Of a stretch of 64,000 bases of DNA, positions 21,763-32,658 are shown piece by piece. The position numbers and the translations under genes were made by a program. The notes below the pieces were generated by a model. It had not been told where the DNA came from. It did no database searches and saw only the letters and a program-made list of their open reading frames with translations. Every line of letters begins with the position of its first letter. Positions within the stretch are counted from its first letter, which is position 1. This DNA is from Shinisaurus crocodilurus (Eukaryota > Chordata > Lepidosauria > Squamata > Shinisauridae), in assembly GCA_021292165.1 (NCBI GenBank), contig CM037880.1, positions 143,980,599 to 144,044,598 of the forward strand, read 5' to 3'.

Positions 21763-22215
21763 TTATCTCTCTATTCCAGAGATCAACCAGGGATTCGACA
21801 GGACCACCAGCCATATCAGCCGGAAACCCCCCCCAAGGATCCTCTGGAAACCGTCTGAATCCATTAGCTTCTGGGGGTGGAACATCTTAATAGGTCCTCC
21901 ACCCTTGCAGAGGGGGAAAGCTGCCATTAGTCTAAATCTCAGCAGGCAGTGATCTGACCATGACAAAGGGACCAATTCAAAAAAAACCACCTTCAGATCT
22001 CACTATCCCCATGCCTGGCTGAAAAAAAACAGATTGAGAGTGTGCCCTGCTACATTTGTTGGGCCGATGACATGTTGGGACAGTCCCGTGGTCATCATGG
22101 AGTTCGTGAAATCCTGACCACCCCAGATTTCCTTGTCATCGCTCTCTAAGACTATATCTGGCTGCCTTTGTTCAAAATAAATATTCCTAGCAGGCTCTGC
22201 TGTGGTGTGCATCAT
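21763..22215 (-). pseudogene. L2 endonuclease C-terminal part
   Basis: The frame at 22003-22215 reads FTNSMMTTGLSQHVIGPTNV then AGHTLNLFF. The frame at 21763-21990 continues with VPLSWSDHCLLRFRLMAAF and GGGPIKMFHPQKLMDSDGFQ. The SDH triplet is the conserved end of the AP-endonuclease fold that nicks the target DNA. At least one frameshift separates the two frames. The N-terminal catalytic residues are not present. Confidence 0.85.
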
Positions 22216-22542
22216 CCTAATTAATTTATAAGTCAGGGAGGCAAGTTTTTTAATTGATAGTGATTAGTGAACTTTCCAAATCTGTAAAACTTCATTGTGC
22301 CTAAGCTTCCAATAAATGCCAGTATCTATTTTTACACCACTGTTTCCATCTAACGGAAAAGCAAATACATCATCAGCAGGCAGCTGCTGATAACACCCCA
22401 AAAGTCTATTATTCCACCTACATTCTAGTAGGAGTGCCTCTCAATAGCATCACTGAGGAGTTTTTGGCATACTTTCTATGTAGACACTTCAAACAAGAGA
22501 GGATGAGGGGAATCTGAATAAAAGAAGCAAATTCTCCCCCCC

Positions 22543-22576
<34 letters not shown>

Positions 22577-23225
22577 TTAGCATAGATCTTAAACTGGGGC
22601 CTGACCTTTTAAAACATTCTCAGTTTGTGCCCAGGGTAAACCACAGAAAGTTACAAATGATAACGTTAAAAGCCCCTTTGCATGTTAATGCAAAAGACAG
22701 GCCCTTCTATCTCTAGTGCAGATCAGCCATGTCGTTTTTTCTGCACTATGTGAAGGGTTTTGTTTCGTAGTCAGAGCAAACCAATGGATTTGATTGAGAA
22801 ATGGCAAATGAAAATTTAGAGTTGGGTCTACTGGGTTTTTTTGTTTTTGTTTTTCATGGCAGTTTGACCAGGATAAGCTAACATTTTATGATATATTTTA
22901 CCATGCATCTGTGTCCTCTGATGTGACACCCTCAACATCCCATGGCTAACTCCTAATCAGGCTTGGGGGGGGGTCTTTTCTTTTCTCTTTTAAATTTATA
23001 AAAGAATATTGTTCTGCATACCTGGGGCATCCTTCAAGTATGCAGAAACACTACTTTCTTGGGGGGGAAAGGTTTTTCACTACCCTGCTGTTAAGCATAG
23101 GAACATTGAAATTGAAGTTAGTATTAGAAAGAACAAGTGAAGACAAACCCCAAAATGTTCTGGTGCGCCCCAGTCCCTAACAAGAATGTTCCTGGTCAGG
23201 GTTCAAGCCAGCCTTGACCAGGAGC
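22216..23225. other. Unassigned sequence with (CA)n
   Basis: A (CA)n tract lies at 22544-22574. The rest matches no gene or repeat I recognise. Confidence 0.5.
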
Positions 23226-23233
23226 CTTTTAGT

Positions 23234-23919
23234 CAGGGGTCTTCAAACTAAGGCCCGCGGGCCACATCCGGCCCGCCTTGCCTTTTTATCCAGCCCGCCG
23301 GCCGATTGGCGGAAGCAGACTTTTTTTTAACTCTTTTGCTTCAAGCGCCGATTCTTTTAATTCTTTTCCATAATATGGAAAAAATAGTGGTGGTGTTTTA
23401 CCTCTTATGTATGAGCTGATGTAGCTAAGTCAGATTTCTAATGTTTCAAAAATGCTACTTTGGATTGAAGCAGAGTATGCTCATTTGTGTGATGGCAAAA
23501 ACAAAAGTATATCCGTGTTAGGCATGAAACAATTGTGCAACTATATATGTAAATACCACCAGTCCTGCCAGGAGTATTCATTAATATTCCCTTTTCTTCC
23601 CTCCCCATTCCTTTTTCCTTGTGTGTCGTGTCTTTTTAGATTGTAAGCCTGCGGGCAGGGACTGTCTTGTTAATTGCTGTAAACCGCCCAGAGAGCTTTG
23701 GCTATTGGGCGGTATAAAAATGAAATAAATAAATAAATAAAATAACTTTCCATTTAAGGAAAAAAAATTCACCCCTATCAAGTAAAAAAAAAAGGACCGG
23801 GGTCCTTTTTTTTTTTACTTGATCCATTCGTTCATATTTTTTTCAAACTATAGTCCGGCCCCCCAACAGTCTGAGGGGCAATGAACTGGCCCCCTGTTTA
23901 AAAAGTTTGAGGACCCCTG
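23234..23919. mobile_element. hAT element, CAGGGGTC ends, holding a LINE tail
   Basis: Ends are CAGGGGTCTTCAAACTA and AGTTTGAGGACCCCTG, inverted. Perfect 8-bp duplications CTTTTAGT flank it (23226-23233 and 23920-23927). Near the right end an A-run/GGACCGGGGTCC/T-run hairpin is conserved with the second copy at 56688-58007, which is reversed. An L2 3' end is nested at 23557-23745. No transposase is visible. Confidence 0.93.
23557..23745 (+). mobile_element. L2-like LINE 3' end nested in hAT
   Basis: From TACCACCAGTCCTGCCAGGA through GATTGTAAGCCTGCGGGCAG and ACCGCCCAGAGAGCTTTGGC to an (AAAT)n tail. The same 3' UTR appears reversed at 63.59-63.78 kb. It is younger than its hAT host. Confidence 0.85.
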
Positions 23920-23927
23920 CTTTTAGT

Positions 23928-25195
23928 GCTATCAGGGGCTTGTGAGAGAAAGGTCGGGAAAGAGGAAAAGAAAAATATATAGTTTTATTTTTCAATTCCA
24001 TCTATCTGAAACAGTCTCCTGCCATGCTATATAGCACTAAAGCAGGGAATGCGGCTATTGTAAAGGGGGAATGTGGCTTTTTGGACATCACTGCAGTCAT
24101 ACCACCGAAATGCAGCAGCAATTTGGTGGCGGAACATTGGGGGGGCGGGGAACAGGTGTGTTGAAGTTCACACGCAGTCCATGGGCTGAGTGTTACCCAT
24201 CCCTGCTTTGGGTATCTATCTATACTTCTGCCCTGAAGGGCAGCCTAGAAATATTTTAAATAAATAAACAGTGGCTTACTGTAAACTGTGGCTTACAACA
24301 GCAATTACAAATGATTAAAGCGAGCAATCACATAATATAAAATACATAACAATATAAAATAACAACAGCAGATAAGAAAAAAAGTTTACAAAACAAACTC
24401 TCAGATCATTCAAAAGCTGACTGGAATTTTTAGAAAAAGCCTTCTGGGCTCTCCTAAAAACTAATAGAAAGACTTGTATTTTATGGGCCTTGCTTCCTGG
24501 TCATTGCCCCCTTCAGGTCCTATTTTCAAAGATTTCAAACTTTTGGAACACCAAGTTCCATTCTCTTTAATGAAACCCAAGTCCCAGCAACATTCTTGGA
24601 AAAGATATTCACCCTCAAAAACTCTCATTAACTGCAGTGAGAATGTTGCCTGAATAACGATTGCTCTGAACAATTGCTGACAGAAGTGATCTTTGCCCAC
24701 AATATACAGCAAATTCTAGTCTGTTATGTTTTCTTAAATGGCCATAAGTAAGAATGATCTTTCAATAGCAGAGACACAGGTGTCTGACCAAACTCGCAAT
24801 GAGGCTGACATCCTGATGTATATTTTATGTTCAGCACTCGGTATTGAATAGAACTAATTTACCCAGTTCTGGTGTGGGCTACAATAATAAATTGTTGTTC
24901 TAGCGCGCAATGTGGCACACAATGAAGCATAGTGAAGACAACGCGAGCCTTTCCATTTATTTCAATGAGGGCTGGAGTGGGTCTAATATTGCACAATTGC
25001 CGTCCAATCACTGTAGTGAACTTAGTTCTGGAGCACATAGGTTGTGAGAAAGAAGCCTACAAGGTCAAGACTCAATATTCCCCCGAGCTGTCATGAACAT
25101 CTCCCTCATGGAGGATAGTAAAAGGGCAGGCAGAGAGAGGGAGTTAATACAGAAAAGGGGGAAGGAGGAGAAAAAGACTGGGACACAGATGGCTG
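23928..25195. other. Unassigned sequence
   Basis: A weak LINE-tail-like stretch occurs at 24215-24270 (CTGCCCTGAAGGGCAGCCTA, then AAATAAATAAA) and a CAATGAAGC/CATTTATTTCAATG block near 24.92 kb. No gene is recognised. Confidence 0.45.
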
Positions 25196-25199
25196 AAGA

Positions 25200-25440
25200 A
25201 GGTAGTGTGGTGTAGTGGTTAAAGCGTTGGACTGGGGAGACCCGGGTTCAAGTCCCCACTCAGCCATGATGCTCACTGGGTGACTTTGGACCTGTCACTG
25301 ACTCTCTGCCAAACTTACCTCACAGGATTGTTGTGAGGATAAAATGGAGAGAGGAGAAGGAAGATCATCACGTATACCGTCTTGGGCTCCTTGAAGGAAA
25401 AGGGGATATAAATGTAATGTAACAAACAGATAAAATAAAT
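25200..25440 (+). mobile_element. tRNA-derived SINE, well-preserved head
   Basis: The head has a consensus A box (TGGTGTAGTGG) and B box (GGTTCAAGTCC) with the expected spacing for an RNA polymerase III promoter. The body follows (TGGGTGACTTTGGACCTGTC, CTTACCTCACAGGATTGTTG, TCTTGGGCTCCTTGAAGGAA) and an AT-rich AAATAAT tail. Layout and words match squamate Sauria/Squam SINEs. A tRNA gene is excluded by the body and tail. Confidence 0.88.
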
Positions 25441-25649
25441 AATCGAGAAAGGCAAGGAAGTAACAAGAGGATTTAAAAGTCACAGGAACAGCCATTATTT
25501 GCGACAAGCCTAATCAATTTTGAGGGCTCCCCTACATACTGCTGGGGATCACTACTTACCACTAGAGGGGAACAGATGAAGAATTCTGGACTCTTATTAT
25601 TATTTTGGAATGTTTGACCTCCCTGGACCTAAGGTGTCGATAACAGTCC

Positions 25650-25820
25650 ATCATATATCATTCATCCTCCCAACAAATAGGTGACTGGCTGCTGTCATTC
25701 CCATGTTACATGTGAGGATTGTTTGTTACAGTGGCTGAGAGAGATGAGTTGCCTGGAGCCATACAAGGAATCCATGGCTGAGCTGAGTCTTCAGCCCAGG
25801 TCTTCCTGATCTAAATTCAA
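25650..25820 (-). mobile_element. MIR-like SINE, degraded
   Basis: CATGTTACATGTGAGGATTG, GGCTGAGAGAGATGAGTTGC and GGCTGAGCTGAGTCTTCAGC follow the order of the reverse complement of the amniote MIR core. Divergence is large. Confidence 0.5.
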
Positions 25821-26107
25821 CTTTCTCAGATCGTAGCTATTCTAAGCTTTAAAAAAAAATATATGGCTGGAGGACACACACACAAAAAAGCAACCCTTCC
25901 AAAAAGAAAAAATAGGTCCTACCATAATAAGGTTGTTTCCACAATTAGCTGAAAGCAGAATCAGAATGGAGACTCCATAGAAGCATATAGTGCTGCTATA
26001 TTTATCAAGGTATATATGATCTCAGTCTGTGCTATTGCTATATCTTAGACTCGATCCACAGGGTACTTCTCAACCCAGCAAAGGTCTTGGTTTCTCATGC
26101 CCTAGCC

Positions 26108-26474
26108 CAGGGGTGCAGAACCTCAGGCCCTGGTACCAAATCCAGCCCTCTGGAGGTCCTAATCTGGCCCTCCAAGGTTCCACAGGAGGCCATGCCCCCT
26201 TCTCCTGGCCCCACCCCCTTTCCCCCAGCCACCAATTGTTCAGTGGTTTTCCAGCTTTTGTGCAGCTTTTCTCTCATTCTAACAGGTTGAAATGCCTCTC
26301 CTAAGTTACTGGCAGTAAGAGCCTGAAGTTAAAATAGGCTGATGTTTGGGGCAATTTTTACTTTTTGGTTCCACCCATTTTGCCTTTGGCCCCACCTACC
26401 TCTGGAATGTGGCCCCCAAGAGCTTCTCCAAAATGGAATTTGGCCCCTGGGCTGAAAGAGGTTCTGCACCCCTG
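26108..26474. mobile_element. hAT element, CAGGGGTGCAGAACCT ends
   Basis: Ends CAGGGGTGCAGAACCTCAGG and GAGGTTCTGCACCCCTG are inverted. Flanking 8-mers CCCTAGCC (26100-26107) and CCCTAGCT (26475-26482) differ at one base. The interior has repeated words such as TCTGGCCCTCCA and no coding capacity. Confidence 0.9.
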
Positions 26475-26689
26475 CCCTAGCTCCTGTCTTTTACTCCGGT
26501 AAAGAAAGGAACAAGTAAATCATATTGTGTCACAGTTATCTGAATGTAGGATATCTCTAACCCAGTGTCCTGATTTCAATTCAGAGGCAGTTTGCCGGGA
26601 GATCTCTTTTCAAATAAGACTTATTTAAAGAAACTGAGAGCACTGTTTACTCATTATTTTCGCTCTGGAGTAGGGGTGGTGGTGGTCAT

Positions 26690-26998
26690 ATGTCCTATTT
26701 TACAGTCCTCTATTTGAACGGCTGTCAGAGGACAGTTCTGCTTGAAGGCATTCTCTATTTGAAGTCAAGGTCCAGTTTAAAGATAAAGAACCATAAGAAG
26801 CAGGGGCCTTGAAGCTGCCCATCGACAGTTAGCACGTGGACAGCACACATCTATAGAGAAATGGAGTTTAGTTCTATTTAAATTATAGCAATGATTTCTG
26901 ATTTTGCACCTATACATCTATATGAATTAGCACATGCAGAATTTATGCAACTCTGTATCCTCTTTTTTTGCAGTGGGGTGATGCATAGGTGACCACTC
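26690..26998 (+). repeat. Unclassified interspersed repeat (copy 2)
   Basis: Homologous to 1655-2000. It begins near GTGGTCATATGTCC and ends GCATAGGTGACCACTC, so the termini are opposed GTGGTCA/TGACCAC and may be those of a DNA transposon. CTCTATTTGAA occurs twice in the first third. Confidence 0.5.
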
Positions 26999-27060
26999 TA
27001 CCCTGGAGTAAGGGTGTGTGGACTTTTACCAGGCTGGGATTCCTTCCTCAAAAGTACTGT

Positions 27061-27322
27061 CTTTTATTTATTTATTTATTTATTTATTTATTACATTTAT
27101 GCCTCGCCTTTTTTCCTGCAAGGAACCCAAGATGGCTTACATAATCCTCCTCCTCCACTCCATTTTATCCTCACAACAACCCTGTGAGGTAGGTTAGGCT
27201 GAGAGTCAGTGACTGGCCTGGCCCAAAGTCACCCAGTGAGTTTCATGGCCGAGCGGGGACTAGAACCCGGATCTCCTGAGTCCCAGTCCAACACTCTCAC
27301 CACTACGTCACACTGGCTCTCT
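27061..27322 (-). mobile_element. tRNA-derived SINE (Sauria/Squam type)
   Basis: On the minus strand: AGAGCCAGTGTGACGTAGTG head with A box, B box GGTTCTAGTCC, CATGAAACTCACTGGGTGAC, CTACCTCACAGGGTTGTTGT, TTCCTTGCAGGAAAAAAGGC, and a TTTA tail. Nearly the same sequence occurs at 58.09 kb, which marks an active-looking subfamily. Confidence 0.88.
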
Positions 27323-27599
27323 GCCTCGGAAGGGAATACCTGATTTACAACTGTAGGAAACAGGATACAATTATTAGAAAGGAAACTGAACTCTAAACAT
27401 TAGTTTTTCATGATATACACAGGTAGCCCCTCTACTTTCCATAAAGCAATTTGTTGGCCTAGTTCTGAAAGGCAAAGATCCACAGCAAATGTTTTTTTCC
27501 GGCCAACGATCCAAGGGGCTGGATTAAAAGTAATGTCAATAAAAAGATAAAGAAAGAGTTGCAGGTTCCAAAGGAAGAAATCTGATAAAATTAAAGTGT

Positions 27600-28060
27600 A
27601 ATAGACACTTCAAACTGTGTGATCTGACCTAATAAGTTATTAATAGGGAACCATTACTCCTCATACATTTTTTATTAGCAAGGCATTGCCTTTTTGTCAA
27701 GATTAGTGGATTATAAAATATTTGTGCTACACAATATAAATGACCCTACCTATTAATAAGTCTCTGGAAAGATATGCTTAAATTGAATTACATTAAGGGG
27801 GGAAAGTGCCAACCGAAAATTAGGCATAATTAATGGGAACACATAAATAAACCAGAGATAGAGGGAAAAGGACATTCTCTCCATTGATCATTGGGAGAAT
27901 TAATTGCCAATATGCTCTAATGACATCCCGACTATTACTGTTTTTATAAGAGCCATTTCAAAGGATGAAATGCTCATGGCTGTATGAATGTCATGTGTGG
28001 CACTTTATTGCTGAAAGGGAACTCAACTGATCATGTGACTCTGAAGTAGTCTGTACATCT
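27600..28060. other. Candidate conserved non-coding element
   Basis: Repeat-free, AT-rich sequence with clustered homeodomain-type TAAT/ATTA words (CATAATTAATGGGAA, GAATTAATTGCCAATATG). It lacks the decay seen in the flanking repeats. No open frame of note. The call rests on texture only, since I have no second genome to compare. Confidence 0.3.
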
Positions 28061-28795
28061 TGAAGTGCTGGAGGCACCGTCAGTTTCAAACAGAGCATGC
28101 AAGAAAGCCCTGTGAAACTCTTTCACCAAAGCAGAACAGCAGGTTTGCTAATATCCAAGTACTGTTTCCTGTGAGCATGGATTACAACTAAGCAGAGCTA
28201 TCCCTACTCAAAGAAACACTGAAGGCACACACCACTTTATTATTTTCCATGGGTTAGAGCCAGAGATCCACTTAGCACAGCGATACCTTAGAGATACAGG
28301 AAATTATTTTTCACATCTCATTCACATAATGGATAACGTGAATTGAGTTACACAGTGAATGAGCACCCTGGATCTTCTCTGCTTCCTGGCGTATATATAA
28401 GGTTTCTCTGGATCTCATAGCAGTACCTCCAATGTGCTATTGTGTAACCGAAGAAAAGTTTTTGCTTCTTTCTCTCTCTCTCTTTCATCCCATGAAAGAA
28501 TGCCTGAAAAACACACACACACAAAACACATGTTCAAGTAACTGTGCTTTCTCTGCAGATAGGTTATACTACATGAAACAGGTTACTGCAATGAAATAAG
28601 GGCTTGATGCTTTACTTTGAAGGCTGAAAACAAATCCTTGTAAAATGAAAGCAGACATTTCAACAAAAGTAAAATTGCAGATTTCTTAAAGGATTTTTTT
28701 TTTAAATTAAGAGCATTAAATATTTGTAAATCTCCATACACTGCATTCATGGACTGTTTCAACCAAAGCTATCATCAACGCATCATTCTGGAAAT
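28061..28795. other. Unassigned sequence
   Basis: No gene or repeat family recognised. Contains a short CT run near 28470 and a short CA run near 28512. Confidence 0.5.
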
Positions 28796-28799
28796 ATAT

Positions 28800-28900
28800 C
28801 CCCTCCAGAGTCCAGATGTGTTGGACTACAATTCCCATCATTCCCAGTCAGCCTGCACAATGGCAGCATATCTGGAGGACATCAGGTTGGGGATGTCTAT
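28800..28900. mobile_element. hAT-like palindromic MITE fragment
   Basis: CAGATGTGTTGGACTACAAT and CCCATCATTCCCAGTCAGCC with a closing ATATCTGGAGGACATCAGGT. It belongs to the foldback family of 1068-1208 and 9973-10116. Confidence 0.6.
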
Positions 28901-28921
28901 TGTAGCATGTTAGCACTATAA

Positions 28922-29054
28922 GGGTGCAATCCTATGCGAGTTTAGGCAGAAAGAAGTCCTACAACTCCCAGCATTCTCCAGCCAGTTATGCTGGCTGGAG
29001 AATGCTGGAAGTTGTAGGACCTTTTTCTGTCTAAACATGCACAGGATTGCATCC
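28922..29054. mobile_element. Palindromic MITE with TAA duplication (PIF/Harbinger-like)
   Basis: Starts GGGTGCAATCCTATGC and ends GCACAGGATTGCATCC. TAA flanks both sides (28919-28921 and 29055-29057). Inner arms are CCTACAACTCCCAGCATTCT and complement around CCAGCCAGTTATGCTGGCTGG. TWA duplications are the hallmark of PIF/Harbinger; the superfamily is inferred from that alone. Confidence 0.8.
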
Positions 29055-29439
29055 TAAGACGATCTGTTGGAAACATCACATGTACCTAGTTTTTGATCTG
29101 TGGTCTTCAGCTACCTTTTAAACCCAGGATGTGGTGCTACTCTCAGTTGTGCTGAAGTCAATGGCATAAGGACTGTTTGCTTCACTGGTTGCAGGAGAAG
29201 AAGGCTGGTTCAGCTTGGAATAGTTCTCAGATTTTGTGCACATGAGCCTCCCCATACATAAAATACAGAAATAAATGTTCAAATCACTAACTGATGGAGT
29301 CCAAGGGATAAGATACTACTAAATTATATGTATTACCTTCAGGGAAATGCTGTTTCTGTCATCATCTTAAAGTGGACTTTATTTGCACGTTGCTGGTCAT
29401 TGTTGTTGTGATTGTTGTTAATAATGATGGTGATGATGA

Positions 29440-29635
29440 TAATAATAAATAATTCTATCCCATTGCTCATCTAAGGAACGCGGGATGGCGTACATCATTT
29501 CCCATGCTCTATTTTGTCCTCACAACCTTGTGAGGTAGGTTAGGTGGAGAGATCTGCTAAAGAACTTCATGGCTGAGTAGGACTTTGAACCTGGGTCTCC
29601 TGGTCCTATTCTGACACTCTATCCATGACTGTGAC
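29440..29635 (-). mobile_element. tRNA-derived SINE, head interrupted by hAT
   Basis: AATAAATAATTCTATCCCAT and CTCACAACCTTGTGAGGTAG, then CTTTGAACCTGGGTCTCC (B box side) and GACACTCTATCCATGACTGT. The 29636-30419 element is inserted near its 5' head, with ACTGTGAC on both sides. Confidence 0.75.
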
Positions 29636-29749
29636 TCAGGGTGGGCAATCCGCCGGGTCCCAACCCTCCTCCGGCTTGGCCAAAAGTGGATACACGCCAT
29701 GTCGCTCGCCAAACTTCGGGGTTTCTGGCTGGCCATTGTTTTCATAGGA

Positions 29750-29801
<52 letters not shown>

Positions 29802-30419
29802 TTTTATTTATTACCTGCCTCTCCATCTAGATCGAGGCGGGGAACAACAGAAAATATAAAATACCTAAACTAAAACAACACAATATATACTATTAAACAT
29901 CTTAAAATCCTAAAAACATCTTAAAACATCTTTAAAACATCTTAAAAACATCTTTAAAACATCCTAAAATTCCGCCGGATAGGCCTGCCGGAAGAGTTCA
30001 GTCTTTATGGCTTTTTTAAAGTCCAAAAGACTGACAAGTTGACGTATCTCCTCCGGCAGGCCATTCCATAATCTGGGAGCAGCAGAAGAGAAGGTCCTCT
30101 GGGTAATGCTAGTCAGCCTAGTTTTGGCTGACTGAAGCAGATTCTTCCCAGAGGACCTAAGTGTGCGGGGTGGATTGTACGGGAGAAGGCGATCCCGTAG
30201 GTAGCTTAAGATATATCAAAAGTGGCCATAATATGCACAAATTACACATTTTCTACGTAAACAGTGGCCCTCCCGGAACCCGGAAGTCATTTCCCTGGCT
30301 CAGCTCAAGAGAACGCGAGTCAATGCTGGGGAAGAGGTAAGTGAGACAGAGTTTGGGAGGAGGAGCCTAGCTAGTCTGCCAGATTTTCACCCCCCAAATG
30401 AAATCCTCACACATCCCTA
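29636..30419. mobile_element. hAT-like TAGGGATG-family element with nested LINE end
   Basis: The right end is CACACATCCCTA and the left end TCAGGGTGGGC, a diverged complement. The 8-bp flanks are identical: ACTGTGAC at 29628-29635 and 30420-30427. The right part has CCCGGAACCCGGAAGTCATT as in the copy at 20967-21365. A LINE 3' end with an (AAT)n tail occupies about 29750-30205. Confidence 0.85.
29750..30205 (-). mobile_element. LINE 3' end with (AAT)n tail
   Basis: (AAT)n at 29750-29801, then ATTTATTACCTGCCTCTCCA, a tandem TTAAAACATCTTTAAAACAT stretch, and a diverged coding end (GGCAGGCCATTCCATAATCT, GGGAGCAGCAGAAGAGAAGG) like the L2/CR1 polymerase C-terminus. Minus strand, 5'-truncated. The subfamily differs from the tails at 15.6 and 23.6 kb. 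Confidence 0.7.
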
Positions 30420-30427
30420 ACTGTGAC

Positions 30428-32000
30428 AAACTCCTATTTCTCATATAGTTCAACAGTGCCCCCTAGAGTATCATATCAGTTGGCACCCTGCCATGCAGCC
30501 TGAATAGTCTTATCTCACTTAATCTCACCTTTTTGTCCTCAAAAAGGCAACTAAAACCTTAAGCTCTATTTATTTATTATTATTTTTAGAATAGGCTGAC
30601 TAGTTCCAGCCACCTTGAACTATTGAGATGTAAGTTTACAGTCATTAAGAAGGTGGGTTCAGCCACTATGTGTTTCTCTGATTTGCTGGCTAGACTACTA
30701 ACATCAGAAATGGAGGCTATTGCATTATTGGACAAAAACAACCATCAATCTCTGCTAAGGGGCTGGCTTTTACTGAACAGAGATCCCCATGAAAGAAGGG
30801 TTAACTCATTCTTTCTGGAGCATTCCATATACCATCAAACCAGAGGCCAATAAGCTCTGTGTCAGACCATTCTCTCTGCAATAAACTCTGCATATGCTCT
30901 GGGACCCAAACTTCTGCTCAAGTATGCAACATGAATAAATAAATTAGGACTGATCTTTTTATTTCATTTTTTTAAAATTCTATGTATGTGTGTGATTGTT
31001 GTTTTCCCTTTGTTCACCTCTCCCCATTTCCCCCCAAATAAATTCCGTTTTATATTTGGACATTTGGCTGTGTTGTTCTACAAGGGAATTCTCACTAAAC
31101 TCTTTTCCATGGGAAAGACCACTTGGTTACAAAGCTATCACTTGTATTTTTAGGATTTTTAAAAAGTGTTTTGTTAAGTTCTGTGTCTCTGGGCTTGTTA
31201 TTTTCTCCCTGGGCTGAAGAGAGGTGACCTTGGCAACAGGGCTCAGAGACTCTCCAAGCAGCTGGTCAGACTAGGGTGTGTCAGGAGTTTCATCCTGACT
31301 CGTGGCAGTCTATTAGAACTTTGTTTCCTGGGGAACCATCATAAATAATGGGTCCACCAGGAGGAAAAGTTATCCCTCTTCTTGGTCACATAACAATGAC
31401 ACAAGACTAGCTCTACAAGGTAGGATACACCTGAAGGAAAGACAGAGAATCTTGGAGAATCTCCCTGGGGAATGAGTTCTAAATTTGTGGGACCACCACT
31501 AAGAAGGCCCTGTCCGCCCAATCCAATCTTAGCTAATAGCAGGAATGAGAGCACATGTGAAAGGGAGAGCTGTAAAAGAGATGGAAGGATATCTGAAGGA
31601 GCTGCAACCAATGACAGTTTCCCAGCATAAGTCCCTTACATGTACCCTAGAGAAGCGCTGGGCACCAGAAAACACAGCTGTGACATAATGTGTGAAGTAG
31701 CCCAGAAACCAGTATGCTGTTAATTTCATTGAGCTTGATACAGAGTAAGAAGCAGCTTTCATGCACTTTTTATAAGCAATGCTCCCTAGAACTTCTACCA
31801 CCTGTTTTTTAAACATCAAATATCAGGGTGGTTTTGAGATCTACCTGCCTCTTTTGCTAAACAGATTGAAAAAAACCCAACAACAACCAAGGGCCCATTC
31901 ATTAGAAATCATCCACCTGAAACAAAACACCCAACACTAATCCCCTAAAAACCTTATCTACTCTTTGACACTGTTGTAACAAACACTTCCAAAGTCCCGT
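30428..32000. other. Mostly unassigned; degraded LINE-like piece at 31.33-31.62 kb
   Basis: At 31338-31620 the words GGGGAATGAGTTCTAAATTT and CCACCACTAAGAAGGCCCTG recall the end of an L2-like LINE coding region on the minus strand. The rest has no recognisable content. Confidence 0.4.
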
Positions 32001-32340
32001 GCCAACATTGCTCATATGTTCAGTGGATTTTAATTAGAGCTTTGAGAGGTTGGGAAAACCGGCTGATGGATCGACCATGCTCACGCATTTCACAAGGTCT
32101 TTTCATTCAGCTAGTTGTAGCTTGAGAAAAGCGGAGAGACAAGTAGATAATAACAAAATATATCTCAGAGAGGTCTCTGAAGTCCTTGCAAAGTTTAGGA
32201 ATAGGTATTTTCTCAATGTCATCTTGAGCATGTTAATATATAGGCTTTGCAAGCGAATCATTTTAATACCAAGCCTTAGGAACGAATCAAAAACAATTAG
32301 CTGCAAGAAATTTATGCAAACTGTCTGAACATTTGCAACA
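32000..32340. other. Candidate conserved non-coding element
   Basis: Repeat-free sequence with balanced composition, overlapping open frames on both strands (92 codons plus, 86 codons minus) and TAATTAG/ATTAGCTG words. Long frames on both strands without protein similarity can reflect slow-evolving non-coding DNA. Texture-based call. Confidence 0.25.
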
Positions 32341-32658
32341 TGAGCCGGCCCCTTTCTACTCATCCCAAAAAGAAGTTATAGCTTCACCTGGCTTTCAAAG
32401 ATTATAATCTTCCTTCCCCTGTAGCAAGTTCAAAATTAGAAATTTAAAAAATCAGGAACTAAACAGTGTTTTTTAGTGTATGTAAAGTGATGGCAAGTCT
32501 ATTTTTCACACATTGCAATTCTTAGTGGTGAATATTAAGCTGTCCAGATATAGCTTTCCTATCCAAACTACTTTGCAGGATGAGATTCAGTTCCAAAGAG
32601 GGCCATCTTCAGAGTCAGGAATTTGGCAGGCACACAACGTTCTACAGAAGACAAAGTG

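Larger units (their letters stand above)
18195..22215 (-). mobile_element. L2-clade LINE split by three DNA transposons
   Basis: Reading the minus strand from high to low coordinates gives the end of an AP-like endonuclease (VPLSWSDH-like LVPLSWSDHCLLR), a linker (VMAVESDEV, WWDEFQLEQLEDVGKVLG, ILDPCPSWLIK), reverse transcriptase (YADDMQLYF) and a 3' UTR ending at CTGCCCAGTACC and TTTATTTCATT. Insertions at 20967-21365, 20259-20641 and 19553-20091 interrupt it. Removing the last joins TALATLYDDLCWERDRQG to GDRGSVTLLIFLDLLAVF, as in intact L2 proteins. The 5' part is missing or too diverged beyond about 22.2 kb. Confidence 0.88.

Noticed and set aside
25200..25275. tRNA gene
   Set aside because: A and B boxes are present but the acceptor stem does not close and a SINE body and tail follow.
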